From Mariprofundaceae bacterium (GTDB taxonomy: Bacteria; Pseudomonadota; Zetaproteobacteria; Mariprofundales; Mariprofundaceae), in NCBI GenBank assembly GCA_030950965.1, contig JAUZQP010000042.1, positions 1-6,762 of the forward strand: a stretch of DNA of 6,762 nucleotides. Direction: 5' to 3'. Below are positions 1 through 5,232 of the stretch, piece after piece (within the stretch, counting starts at the first letter, position 1; each line of letters opens with the position of its first letter). The position numbers and the translations under genes are program-made. Below the pieces are notes generated by a model that saw only the letters and a program-made list of their open reading frames with translations, was not told the origin of the DNA and did no database searches.

Positions 1-891
1 GCTCAACTGTTGTTGCAACCGCCATCATCGGTGCATCTCACCGTGGACAAGCATCGGGTGCTGTTTGCGCGTGGTCAAGCGCTCCGTGCATGGGCTAAAT
101 CAGCGCGGGAAAAAGCGACTGGCATCCCCTACCTTGCAGCATACAATCATCGCAAGCTGCAACTGCTTGATTCACCCGATTATGTAAAACAACGAGCCTA
201 TGCACAACTCAAGCCGCCTAAAAGCGTAGCACTATCAGTTTCTGACACCCTCATACTCCGTGCGCGGGGGGAAGCTAGCAAAAGTTGGATCAAAAAAGCC
301 CGTAAGCAAGCAAAGCGCGTCGCTTACATCCAACGTTATGATGACAACGGTGTGATTGACCCCTTTGATCGCGACCGTGTGCTACGCGCAGCCAAAAAGA
401 AACTTTCGCCGCCATCAACTGTGAGGCTAGATTACCGTGGCGGTCGTTTATACGCAGGCGGCAAAGCGTCAACACGCTGGACGAATCGCGCACGCAAGCT
501 TGCCCCCAGCATACGTGGCGTAAGCGTCTATGATGACCGCCAATTGATTGACCCTGTCACAGCTTGGACTGCCATTCAAATAGAACTTCAAAGCATTCAT
601 ATTGCCTTTCAACCAGGTACAAGCAAAATAGGGCGTACTTCCGAACAACAAAAAAACGATCGCGTTGCCGACCTATTTGCCAAAGCGCACAAGCTGATTC
701 ACAATTCACGATTGCAGGTTGTGGGCATGTCATCACTGTATGGTAATCGTGCGACAGACATCGCGCAGCAACGTGCCTTAACCGTAAAAAATCTACTGAT
801 CGGGCAAGGCATAAAGCCATCATCCATCACAGAAAAAACACAGATCGTGCGTGATGACCGTTGGGGTGTAGCTTTTAACCTGCTACGTTAA
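1..891 (+). CDS. Envelope protein with three BON-like repeats and a degenerate OmpA-like C-terminal domain (5' partial)
   Basis: The frame is open to the left edge, so the true start lies outside the window; the TTG codons near base 10 are probably internal. Three copies of a repeat of about 65 residues follow one another. Each opens with L-x-PP-x-[ST]-V-x-L (Pro-Pro codons at 19, 214 and 409), then A-x/G-G-x-A and an invariant Trp and Ala-Arg; copies 2 and 3 end in YDD-x3-IDP. This resembles the BON-like repeats found ahead of OmpA domains in proteobacterial proteins. The last 95 or so residues fit an OmpA C-terminal fold: an I-x-F-x2-G opening, a hydrophobic strand ending VVG, then QQRA-x2-V and L-x2-QGI. 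OmpA domains usually bind peptidoglycan diaminopimelate through an Asp (in GHTD) and an Arg. The Arg is kept, but GHTD reads GMSS. The protein is Lys/Arg-rich. Location in the periplasm or outer membrane is inferred, because the signal peptide would lie upstream. It ends 16 bases before the GTPase gene, suggesting one operon. Confidence 0.75.
   Translation, partial: AQLLLQPPSSVHLTVDKHRVLFARGQALRAWAKSAREKATGIPYLAAYNHRKLQLLDSPDYVKQRAYAQLKPPKSVALSVSDTLILRARGEASKSWIKKARKQAKRVAYIQRYDDNGVIDPFDRDRVLRAAKKKLSPPSTVRLDYRGGRLYAGGKASTRWTNRARKLAPSIRGVSVYDDRQLIDPVTAWTAIQIELQSIHIAFQPGTSKIGRTSEQQKNDRVADLFAKAHKLIHNSRLQVVGMSSLYGNRATDIAQQRALTVKNLLIGQGIKPSSITEKTQIVRDDRWGVAFNLLR
19..588 (+). repeat. Three tandem protein repeats of about 65 residues (195 bp), diverged at DNA level
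   Basis: The Pro-Pro pair that opens each unit recurs at codons 19, 214 and 409, giving a period of exactly 195 bases. The conserved Trp recurs after 65 and then 64 residues. The DNA copies have diverged, so the repeat is visible in protein but not as an obvious nucleotide repeat. That points to an old duplication kept by selection. More copies may exist upstream of the window. Unit 1 lacks the YDD/IDP ending seen in units 2 and 3. Confidence 0.75.
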
Positions 892-896
892 CAGTA

Positions 897-903
897 AAAA
901 GGA
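897..903 (+). promoter_or_regulatory. Ribosome binding site of the small GTPase gene
   Basis: An A-rich AAAAGGA stretch lies just ahead of two consecutive ATG codons at 908 and 911. The spacing from the AGGA core is 4 bases to the first and 7 to the second. The second ATG has the more usual spacing, so the protein may start one residue later than annotated. Confidence 0.5.
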
Positions 904-907
904 AAAC

Positions 908-1408
908 ATGATGATTCAAAAAAAGGTTTGTATGCTAGGCGGCTTTGGTGTCGGAAAAACCAGCTTAGTAGCCCGCTTTGTACATAGCCGTTTTTCGGAT
1001 CAATACCTTTCAACCATGGGTGTCAAGGTTGATCGTAAGGGCGTGGATGTGGGTGATCGACATGTCAATATGATGCTGTGGGATATTTATGGCGAAGAGG
1101 CTAACCGTAAAGTAGCGACCAGTTATTTACGTGGCACTTCAGGTGCGATTCTCGTCGCCGATGGCACACGACCAGAAACCTTGGAAACCACACAAATATT
1201 ACTGCAACGCCTACAAGATACCGTGGGTGATATTCCGTCGATATTACTCATCAATAAACATGACTTAACCGACCAATGGGCTGTCACGGACAGTGCGCTA
1301 GACGCACTGCAAGCAGCATCTCGCCCCGTTTACCTGAGCAGCGCGAAAACAGGCGAACATGTTGAAACAGCCTTCCATACGCTAGCTGAATTGATGGTGC
1401 CAAGCTGA
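908..1408 (+). CDS. Ras/Rab-like small GTPase (bacterial Ras superfamily)
   Basis: A 166-residue single-domain GTP-binding protein with all five G motifs in order. G1/P-loop is GGFGVGKTS (residues 11-19). The G2 Thr is Thr36 in a Rab-like Y-L-S-T-x-G-V context. G3 is WDIYGEE (58-64), G4 is NKHD (116-119), and G5 is SSAKTG (144-149). The length is that of a bare Ras fold. There is no signal peptide, membrane segment or C-terminal Cys for lipidation, so a cytoplasmic switch protein is expected. It resembles the uncharacterised bacterial Ras-like (Rup) proteins more than MglA, but family placement needs a tree. In Ras and Rab the residue after the DxxG glycine is the catalytic Gln; here it is Glu63, so intrinsic hydrolysis may be slow or need a partner. 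The stop codon shares one base with the start of the cyclase gene, implying coupled translation and a functional link. No recognisable GAP or exchange factor is encoded in the window. Confidence 0.92.
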   Translation: MMIQKKVCMLGGFGVGKTSLVARFVHSRFSDQYLSTMGVKVDRKGVDVGDRHVNMMLWDIYGEEANRKVATSYLRGTSGAILVADGTRPETLETTQILLQRLQDTVGDIPSILLINKHDLTDQWAVTDSALDALQAASRPVYLSSAKTGEHVETAFHTLAELMVPS

Positions 1409-2439
1409 TGCCTACCTTAGACCTTCCCAAACACCTCATGGGGTATTTGACCGACATGTACCTCAAAGATATGAAACCAGCATGGGTACGGTTGGATGCC
1501 AGCGGTGAACATATCGCCGAAATGGGTGGTGACTGGTCGGTTTACTGCGACGGTACGCCATCCATTGGCAACCCTGCTGACGATCTCAATCCTGTGTTGA
1601 TGGGCCTCTTCCCCATGCCCGATGATTTTCGCCTCAGTCAAATTGAAGGGGATAACGAACGTTATTTTGATATTGATATCATTCAACATGATGGCTGCTG
1701 GGTTATGTTCAGTGATGTCACCAGCATTACCCTCCGCTTGCAAAAAATGCAGCAGGCAACCAACAGCCTGCATTTGAAATATAGCCGTAGCCAGCAGATT
1801 TTAGAGCGTCATGTAGGACAACCCGTGGTCGATAAGGTACATGCTGGCAGCTATACCCTTAAAGCAGAAGGAATACGTCAATATATTACCACCATGTTTA
1901 TCGATGTACGGAACTTCACCGTATTCAACGAAGCGCATGATGCGCAAGTGGTGATGACCACCATCAATGCATACCTCGACATCATTTTGGATGAAGTACT
2001 GAATCACCAAGGTATTATCGATAAAGTTACGGGGGATGGTGCGATGACAGTCTTCGGCGTAACAGGAGAGCACAAGCATGGTGCAGAGCAATCTGCCTAT
2101 GATGCTGCGCTGATCATGATGAACCGGGTAGCAAGCCACAACCAAGAACGCGAAAGCCAAGGCTTAGAAGCCATGAAAATTGGCATGGGCATTGCATCGG
2201 GGGAAGCGGTTACAGGTGTGGTGGGAACCCATAAACGGCGTGCATTCACCGCTTTTGGTCGCCATGTTAATTTAGCGGCACGGCTAGAGTCAAAAGCACC
2301 AGGCGGTAGCATTTTGTTGGATGACCCCACCTACCAAGCGCTGTCCGACCGTAAAGGTCAAACCTTTAGCACCGTACAATTAACCCTGAAAGGTATTGGC
2401 GACATGCAAGCTTGGCGCAATGATGTTACACTGTCATAA
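1408..2439 (+). CDS. Class III adenylate/guanylate cyclase with a probable PAS-like N-terminal domain
   Basis: A 343-residue protein predicted to make cyclic AMP (possibly cGMP) from the nucleotide triphosphate. Residues about 20-105 look like a PAS-type sensor: W-V-R-L-D-x-x-G at 26-33 and a terminal strand W-V-M-F-S-D-V-T (98-105). A probable coiled-coil connector (about 106-135) leads to the catalytic domain (about 155-340). The catalytic residues appear intact: metal-binding Asp166 (FIDVRNFT) and Asp210 (KVTGDG), base-contacting Lys206 and Thr281, and transition-state Asn288 and Arg292 (VNLAARLE). The Lys/Thr pair fits adenylate cyclases, but specificity cannot be fixed from sequence alone. 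Class III cyclases work as dimers, so a homodimer is expected. No signal peptide or membrane segment is visible; it is probably cytoplasmic. The ATG at 1408 overlaps the GTPase stop (TGATG) and has no strong Shine-Dalgarno of its own, which fits translational coupling. The adjoining GTPase is a plausible regulator, by inference only. Confidence 0.93.
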   Translation: MPTLDLPKHLMGYLTDMYLKDMKPAWVRLDASGEHIAEMGGDWSVYCDGTPSIGNPADDLNPVLMGLFPMPDDFRLSQIEGDNERYFDIDIIQHDGCWVMFSDVTSITLRLQKMQQATNSLHLKYSRSQQILERHVGQPVVDKVHAGSYTLKAEGIRQYITTMFIDVRNFTVFNEAHDAQVVMTTINAYLDIILDEVLNHQGIIDKVTGDGAMTVFGVTGEHKHGAEQSAYDAALIMMNRVASHNQERESQGLEAMKIGMGIASGEAVTGVVGTHKRRAFTAFGRHVNLAARLESKAPGGSILLDDPTYQALSDRKGQTFSTVQLTLKGIGDMQAWRNDVTLS

Positions 2440-2460
2440 CGTGATAAAAGCAACATCACG
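2421..2460 (+). promoter_or_regulatory. Two overlapping, mutually exclusive small hairpins at the cyclase gene end
   Basis: CGTGAT (2440-2445) pairs with ATCACG (2455-2460) across a 9-base loop, directly after the cyclase stop. Alternatively TGATGTT (2421-2427), inside the last codons, pairs with AACATCA (2452-2458). Both use the same 3' arm, so only one can form. The sequence downstream is CTCTTTATATG rather than a clean U-tract, so this is not a convincing terminator. It might be a weak attenuator, an mRNA-stabilising end, or chance. Confidence 0.3.
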
Positions 2461-2486
2461 CTCTTTATATGTGTAGCAAAACAGGC

Positions 2487-2493
2487 AAGGAGG
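2487..2493 (+). promoter_or_regulatory. Strong Shine-Dalgarno sequence set unusually far from the next start codon
   Basis: AAGGAGG is a near-perfect anti-16S match, but the nearest usable start, ATG at 2514, is 20 bases away. No ATG, GTG or TTG lies at normal distance, and an in-frame TAG at 2496 rules out a longer protein. A weaker TTAGG (2502-2506) sits 7 bases before the ATG. A 4-bp hairpin (ATAG 2495-2498 with CTAT 2509-2512) could bring the strong site closer to the start. Confidence 0.4.
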
Positions 2494-2513
2494 CATAGTC
2501 GTTAGGCTCTATT

Positions 2514-4145
2514 ATGGACGTTAATAAATTCACATCCGTTTGGGACATTGGGCAGATGAAGGTGGGAGACCTCATATCCAACCCCTTTGATGCCATCAAA
2601 GCCGCGCTTTTTGATTACAAAAGCCATCCCGAACCAGATAAAGAAAAAGAGTTGCGCATGATGGTGCAAGGCTACCTTAAAGAGATGAATGGCAATGCTA
2701 ATATGCCATTTTCCCATCGCTTGCGCGTGATGGATACTTTGGGCTCCTACATCAATATCTTGCAAGTCATTGCCGTGCCAAACTTGCTAGAAAGCTATGA
2801 TAAAGTCATTGTTCCTGTGGCAAAAAAAGCAGCCAAAGAACCTATTTTTGCCGAAGCATTGGTGGAACTCACCGCTATTGCCTACCGTTTAATCATCAGT
2901 GACTTACAACGCACACTGGCACGGTATCACCCCATATCAGCTGTTTCGGTACGTCGCGCATTGTCATATATGCATACGGTTGTCACCATCTTCCGTCAAC
3001 ATCAACTGCCCAGCAATCCTTGGTTTTCTCGGCTTAGCCAACTGTATGTCGTGCATGAGTTATTACGCACGGTCAACACCTATGCCATGACCACCCATCA
3101 CCAAAAAAGTGCTATGACACAATTACGCAAACATATGGAATCAGGGTTGCCCGTTCACCTGAGTTATTTCAGCGAGGGGGATCGCATCCAATACCAAGGG
3201 TTAGCCCTGATGACTAACCCACAAAAACCTCATGAAACACCCCGTAGAGCCTTGCGCTATGATGAGTGTGCCGCACATGATGTCATCTTGCTTGACCTTG
3301 ACGCATTAGCACAAAAATCACTGGCAGAAATGCGCCACGCCAAAGCTAAAATGGGACCACAACAACAAGGGCAACATGGCGATTATGTCATGGTAGCGGA
3401 TGCCTTTCACGATGCCATAGCCTTGGGCGAAATGATGCGTGAGATCATGTTTACACGACCACGAAAGTTTGTTCGCCAACGCCCTAAAGGAAAACGCAGC
3501 CTCGCACTGGACACCGATATTCACCAAGGTTTGAAGTCATTGTATAGCCAGCAACGCAATCTTGATATGGGGGATTGCATGCTTATGCCCGAAAAACATA
3601 AAATATGGCAAGTCGTCGATATATCCGAAGGCGGTTTTTATATTGAACAAATGCATATAGAGCATCGGGCGAAACAGCTGTTTTCGACCCAACAAGATGA
3701 TGGCAAAGAGCCCCAAAAGATGGAAGTAGGGATCTTGATCGCTTATTCATTAATCACGCCTGCCGAAGCCGAATTAGGTGGCCAGCCACAAGCACACTTA
3801 ATTGATAGTGGGCTGGCACGCAGCTCATGGTTTAGGGTAAGTAGCAGCGAAATTAAAAGTGTTGGTCTGGCTAAAGTATTGGGTGGCGAAGTGGTATTCG
3901 TTAGGATCATGCGCGAGCTGCTTTCCACCACCGCCAGCAATAAGTTCCACGGCTGGCTGCAAATAGAGAACGACAAACAGTTACACCTATGGTCTACGCA
4001 AGATCACCTTGCCTCTGGAGCACCGCTGATGCTGCGCACAGTGAAAGGGTTAACTCGCCCCTGCACCATCGTAAAGATGATCGAATGCGGGGTCAATTAT
4101 GTGGTACATTTATGTGTTTTAAATGAGGAGGGGGATTCCGAATGA
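2514..4145 (+). CDS. Large cytoplasmic protein with a PilZ-like signature; function unknown
   Basis: A 543-residue protein that I cannot assign with certainty. The first 215 or so residues look mainly helical, with no signal peptide or transmembrane segment. The region around 310-380 contains basic F-V-R-Q-R-P-K-G-K-R (319-328) and then QVVDISEGGFYI (366-377), matching the D-x-S-x2-G part of PilZ domains (Asp369, Ser371, Gly374). PilZ domains bind cyclic-di-GMP with an RxxxR motif plus this D-x-S-x2-G motif. Here the basic cluster is about 40 residues upstream, so binding is uncertain. The C-terminal part (about 400-535) looks strand-rich, and could be a further beta-barrel. The start at 2514 follows an in-frame stop (2496). 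The next Met (residue 15) is an alternative, but its ribosome site is no better. The gene follows the cyclase after 74 bp and overlaps the DUF4124 gene by ATGA, so it belongs to the same unit. A cyclic-nucleotide or c-di-GMP effector role is inference. Confidence 0.7.
   Translation: MDVNKFTSVWDIGQMKVGDLISNPFDAIKAALFDYKSHPEPDKEKELRMMVQGYLKEMNGNANMPFSHRLRVMDTLGSYINILQVIAVPNLLESYDKVIVPVAKKAAKEPIFAEALVELTAIAYRLIISDLQRTLARYHPISAVSVRRALSYMHTVVTIFRQHQLPSNPWFSRLSQLYVVHELLRTVNTYAMTTHHQKSAMTQLRKHMESGLPVHLSYFSEGDRIQYQGLALMTNPQKPHETPRRALRYDECAAHDVILLDLDALAQKSLAEMRHAKAKMGPQQQGQHGDYVMVADAFHDAIALGEMMREIMFTRPRKFVRQRPKGKRSLALDTDIHQGLKSLYSQQRNLDMGDCMLMPEKHKIWQVVDISEGGFYIEQMHIEHRAKQLFSTQQDDGKEPQKMEVGILIAYSLITPAEAELGGQPQAHLIDSGLARSSWFRVSSSEIKSVGLAKVLGGEVVFVRIMRELLSTTASNKFHGWLQIENDKQLHLWSTQDHLASGAPLMLRTVKGLTRPCTIVKMIECGVNYVVHLCVLNEEGDSE
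4125..4134 (+). promoter_or_regulatory. Strong ribosome binding site of the DUF4124 gene, inside the preceding gene
   Basis: GAGGAGGGGG lies within the last codons of the upstream gene and encodes its Glu-Glu-Gly residues. Its AGGAGG core ends about 10 bases before ATG 4142. It supports that start and shows that the exported protein is translated from its own site as well as by coupling through the ATGA overlap. Confidence 0.7.
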
Positions 4146-4867
4146 CGAGCCGTTATTTTTTTATATTGCTTACCACACTGATGGTATCTGGCACGATGAC
4201 TGCCTATGCTGACCTGTATCAATGTGAAACGGGACGAGGCACGATCAACTACACCAACAAACCCTGCATGGATCAAGCACCACCCGAGCCCCAGCGTTTA
4301 GCAGCAAATACCGAGCAAGGTAATCGTTCATTACTTGATCCCTCGCAGTTAATGGCACAAGAGCAACGGCCAGCAACGGTAGTCGTCGCACCGTCACCAG
4401 TAGCAACAGAGCAAAAGCAGCCCTTGGTGGCTAAAGTTACTGCTGCCAATAAAGCAACGCCCGAGTCACAAGCTGTGCAAGACCAAGATGCCAGCCACTT
4501 TTCTGCCACGCACTACCGCGAAGGGATGCAATGGCTCTTGCAACACCACGGCTCTCTTGCGCATTACGAACGTTATGAAATCACTCACATTGAAAATGAT
4601 GTTATTAGTTGCCGCCGCACCCTATTAAACAGTAAAAAGCAACCGTTTGCTGGCGGTATTAGCGAAGACTTCAGCTTAGACTTGCGCCAGCAAGTAGAGC
4701 CCTCCGAGCCAGCAAAGCCCTTAAGTATAGCAGGCTATGTATTTGATACGCAACAGCATCAAGGTGAACAATCCACGATCTGGCATGTGAGCCAACTCCC
4801 CATCATCACGCCACTGATTCGTTACCGCAATGGCGATGAAAGTGTTTTGATAGAGTTCATACCATAG
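4142..4867 (+). CDS. Exported DUF4124 domain protein
   Basis: A 241-residue protein with a clear Sec signal peptide: Arg4, a hydrophobic core (about 6-19) and a predicted signal peptidase I site after A-Y-A (residue 23). The mature protein starts directly with a DUF4124 motif, D-L-Y-Q-C then G-x-I-N-Y-T-N-K-P-C, with Cys28 and Cys42 likely forming a disulfide. DUF4124 is a short periplasmic domain of unknown function, common in proteobacteria. A low-complexity linker rich in Gln, Ala, Pro, Thr and Val (about 45-118) follows. A C-terminal region of about 120 residues, which I do not recognise, holds a single Cys157. The unpaired Cys and the long linker suggest a tether between two folded parts. 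ATG 4142 overlaps the previous stop by four bases. It is the last gene before a strong terminator. As the periplasmic member of the group it may meet the OmpA-like protein, but this is speculation. Confidence 0.85.
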   Translation: MTSRYFFILLTTLMVSGTMTAYADLYQCETGRGTINYTNKPCMDQAPPEPQRLAANTEQGNRSLLDPSQLMAQEQRPATVVVAPSPVATEQKQPLVAKVTAANKATPESQAVQDQDASHFSATHYREGMQWLLQHHGSLAHYERYEITHIENDVISCRRTLLNSKKQPFAGGISEDFSLDLRQQVEPSEPAKPLSIAGYVFDTQQHQGEQSTIWHVSQLPIITPLIRYRNGDESVLIEFIP

Positions 4868-4911
4868 AGCCACTTACAAAAATCTGGGTGGATGATAGAA
4901 AAGTAGAAAGA

Positions 4912-4945
4912 CAAAAAGCCCCACGAAGGGGCTTTTTGCTTTTTG
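4912..4945 (+). terminator. Rho-independent terminator of the five-gene unit
   Basis: A perfect 11-bp stem, CAAAAAGCCCC (4912-4922) with GGGGCTTTTTG (4928-4938), encloses the loop ACGAA. A second T-run, CTTTTTG (4939-4945), follows. The G/C-rich upper stem and T-tracts are typical. The A-run on the other side would let it act on the minus strand too, although no convergent gene lies nearby. It starts 45 bases after the DUF4124 stop codon. Confidence 0.92.
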
Positions 4946-4949
4946 TACA

Positions 4950-4998
4950 CATCTGACACCCAAAAAGAAGGGGAGGGAGGAGGGATGGGCATCAGATG
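4950..4998 (+). repeat. Inverted repeat enclosing a G-quadruplex-like purine run
   Basis: CATCTGA (4950-4956) is matched by TCAGATG (4992-4998). Inside a symmetric CA/CA mismatch, CCC (4959-4961) can pair with GGG (4987-4989). The enclosed purine stretch has G-runs GGGG (4970-4973), GGG (4975-4977), GGG (4982-4984) and GGG (4987-4989) with loops of 1, 4 and 2 bases, which meets the usual four-tract quadruplex pattern. Another run of five G lies at 4998-5002. Whether it forms in DNA or RNA, and any role, is unknown. Confidence 0.5.
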
Positions 4999-5223
4999 GG
5001 GGAATTATAGCGATCACTCCTTACTTAACTATGAAATACAGATTAAGGTTTCATCATTTTTATGGCCATGCTGCGATCTATTAACAACAATGCTTTTATT
5101 TAACCTGAGTTATTCATAAATCGCCGTGATGATTGCGTAGAACCTTTATTTGCAACGGATAAAGGGGCGACACTATGGGTGAATAATTCTGGCTAACACA
5201 AAATAGGTGAAATTCGACACATC

Positions 5224-5227
5224 AGGG
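5224..5227 (+). promoter_or_regulatory. Ribosome binding site of the CcoG-like gene
   Basis: AGGG sits 5 bases before ATG 5233. A second in-frame ATG at 5242 (Met4) would be 14 bases away, so the first is preferred. Confidence 0.45.
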
Positions 5228-5232
5228 CTATC

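Larger units (their letters stand above)
4868..5232. other. Intergenic region of 365 bp between two transcription units
   Basis: In order it holds a strong intrinsic terminator (4912-4945), a G-tract purine run framed by an inverted repeat (4950-4998), and an AT-rich segment (about 5003-5220). The last presumably carries the promoter for the CcoG-like gene. No convincing sigma-70 pair was found. AATAAT at 5182-5187 is close to a -10 box, but there is no good -35 at normal distance; TTGCAA (5150-5155) with TATGGG (5174-5179) is weak. No FNR-type TTGAT-N4-ATCAA palindrome is visible. Short open frames at 5031 (17 codons) and 5063 (13 codons) lack ribosome binding sites and are not called. No RNA gene is recognised. 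Confidence 0.6.

Noticed and set aside
564..746. A + strand frame of 60 codons inside the OmpA-like gene; similar ones at 2899-3090 and 5810-6031
   Set aside because: Each lies out of frame inside a better-supported gene. The last one reads the cysteine-rich region of the CcoG-like gene in another frame.
908..1408. MglA identity for the small GTPase
   Set aside because: No mglB-like gene is adjacent, the length is that of a bare Rab/Ras fold, and the motifs (Y-L-S-T-x-G-V, W-D-x2-G, S-S-A-K-T-G) read as Rab-like. A phylogeny could still change this.
2440..2460. Palindrome GTGA...TCAC resembling a cAMP-CRP site next to the cyclase gene
   Set aside because: CRP half-sites are separated by 6 bases (TGTGA-N6-TCACA). 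Here GTGA and TCAC are 11 bases apart and the flanking T/A are missing.
290..4509. Several open frames of 60-119 codons on the minus strand across the five-gene run
   Set aside because: They lie wholly opposite well-supported genes with recognisable domains, show no domain of their own, and lack convincing ribosome sites. They are antisense shadows.
5031..5104. Tiny open frames of 17 and 13 codons that could be leader peptides
   Set aside because: Neither has a ribosome binding site, a run of regulatory codons or an attenuator-like hairpin behind it.
5003..5232. Search for an FNR/Anr box upstream of the CcoG-like gene
   Set aside because: ccoG genes are often oxygen-regulated, but no TTGAT-N4-ATCAA or close variant is visible.
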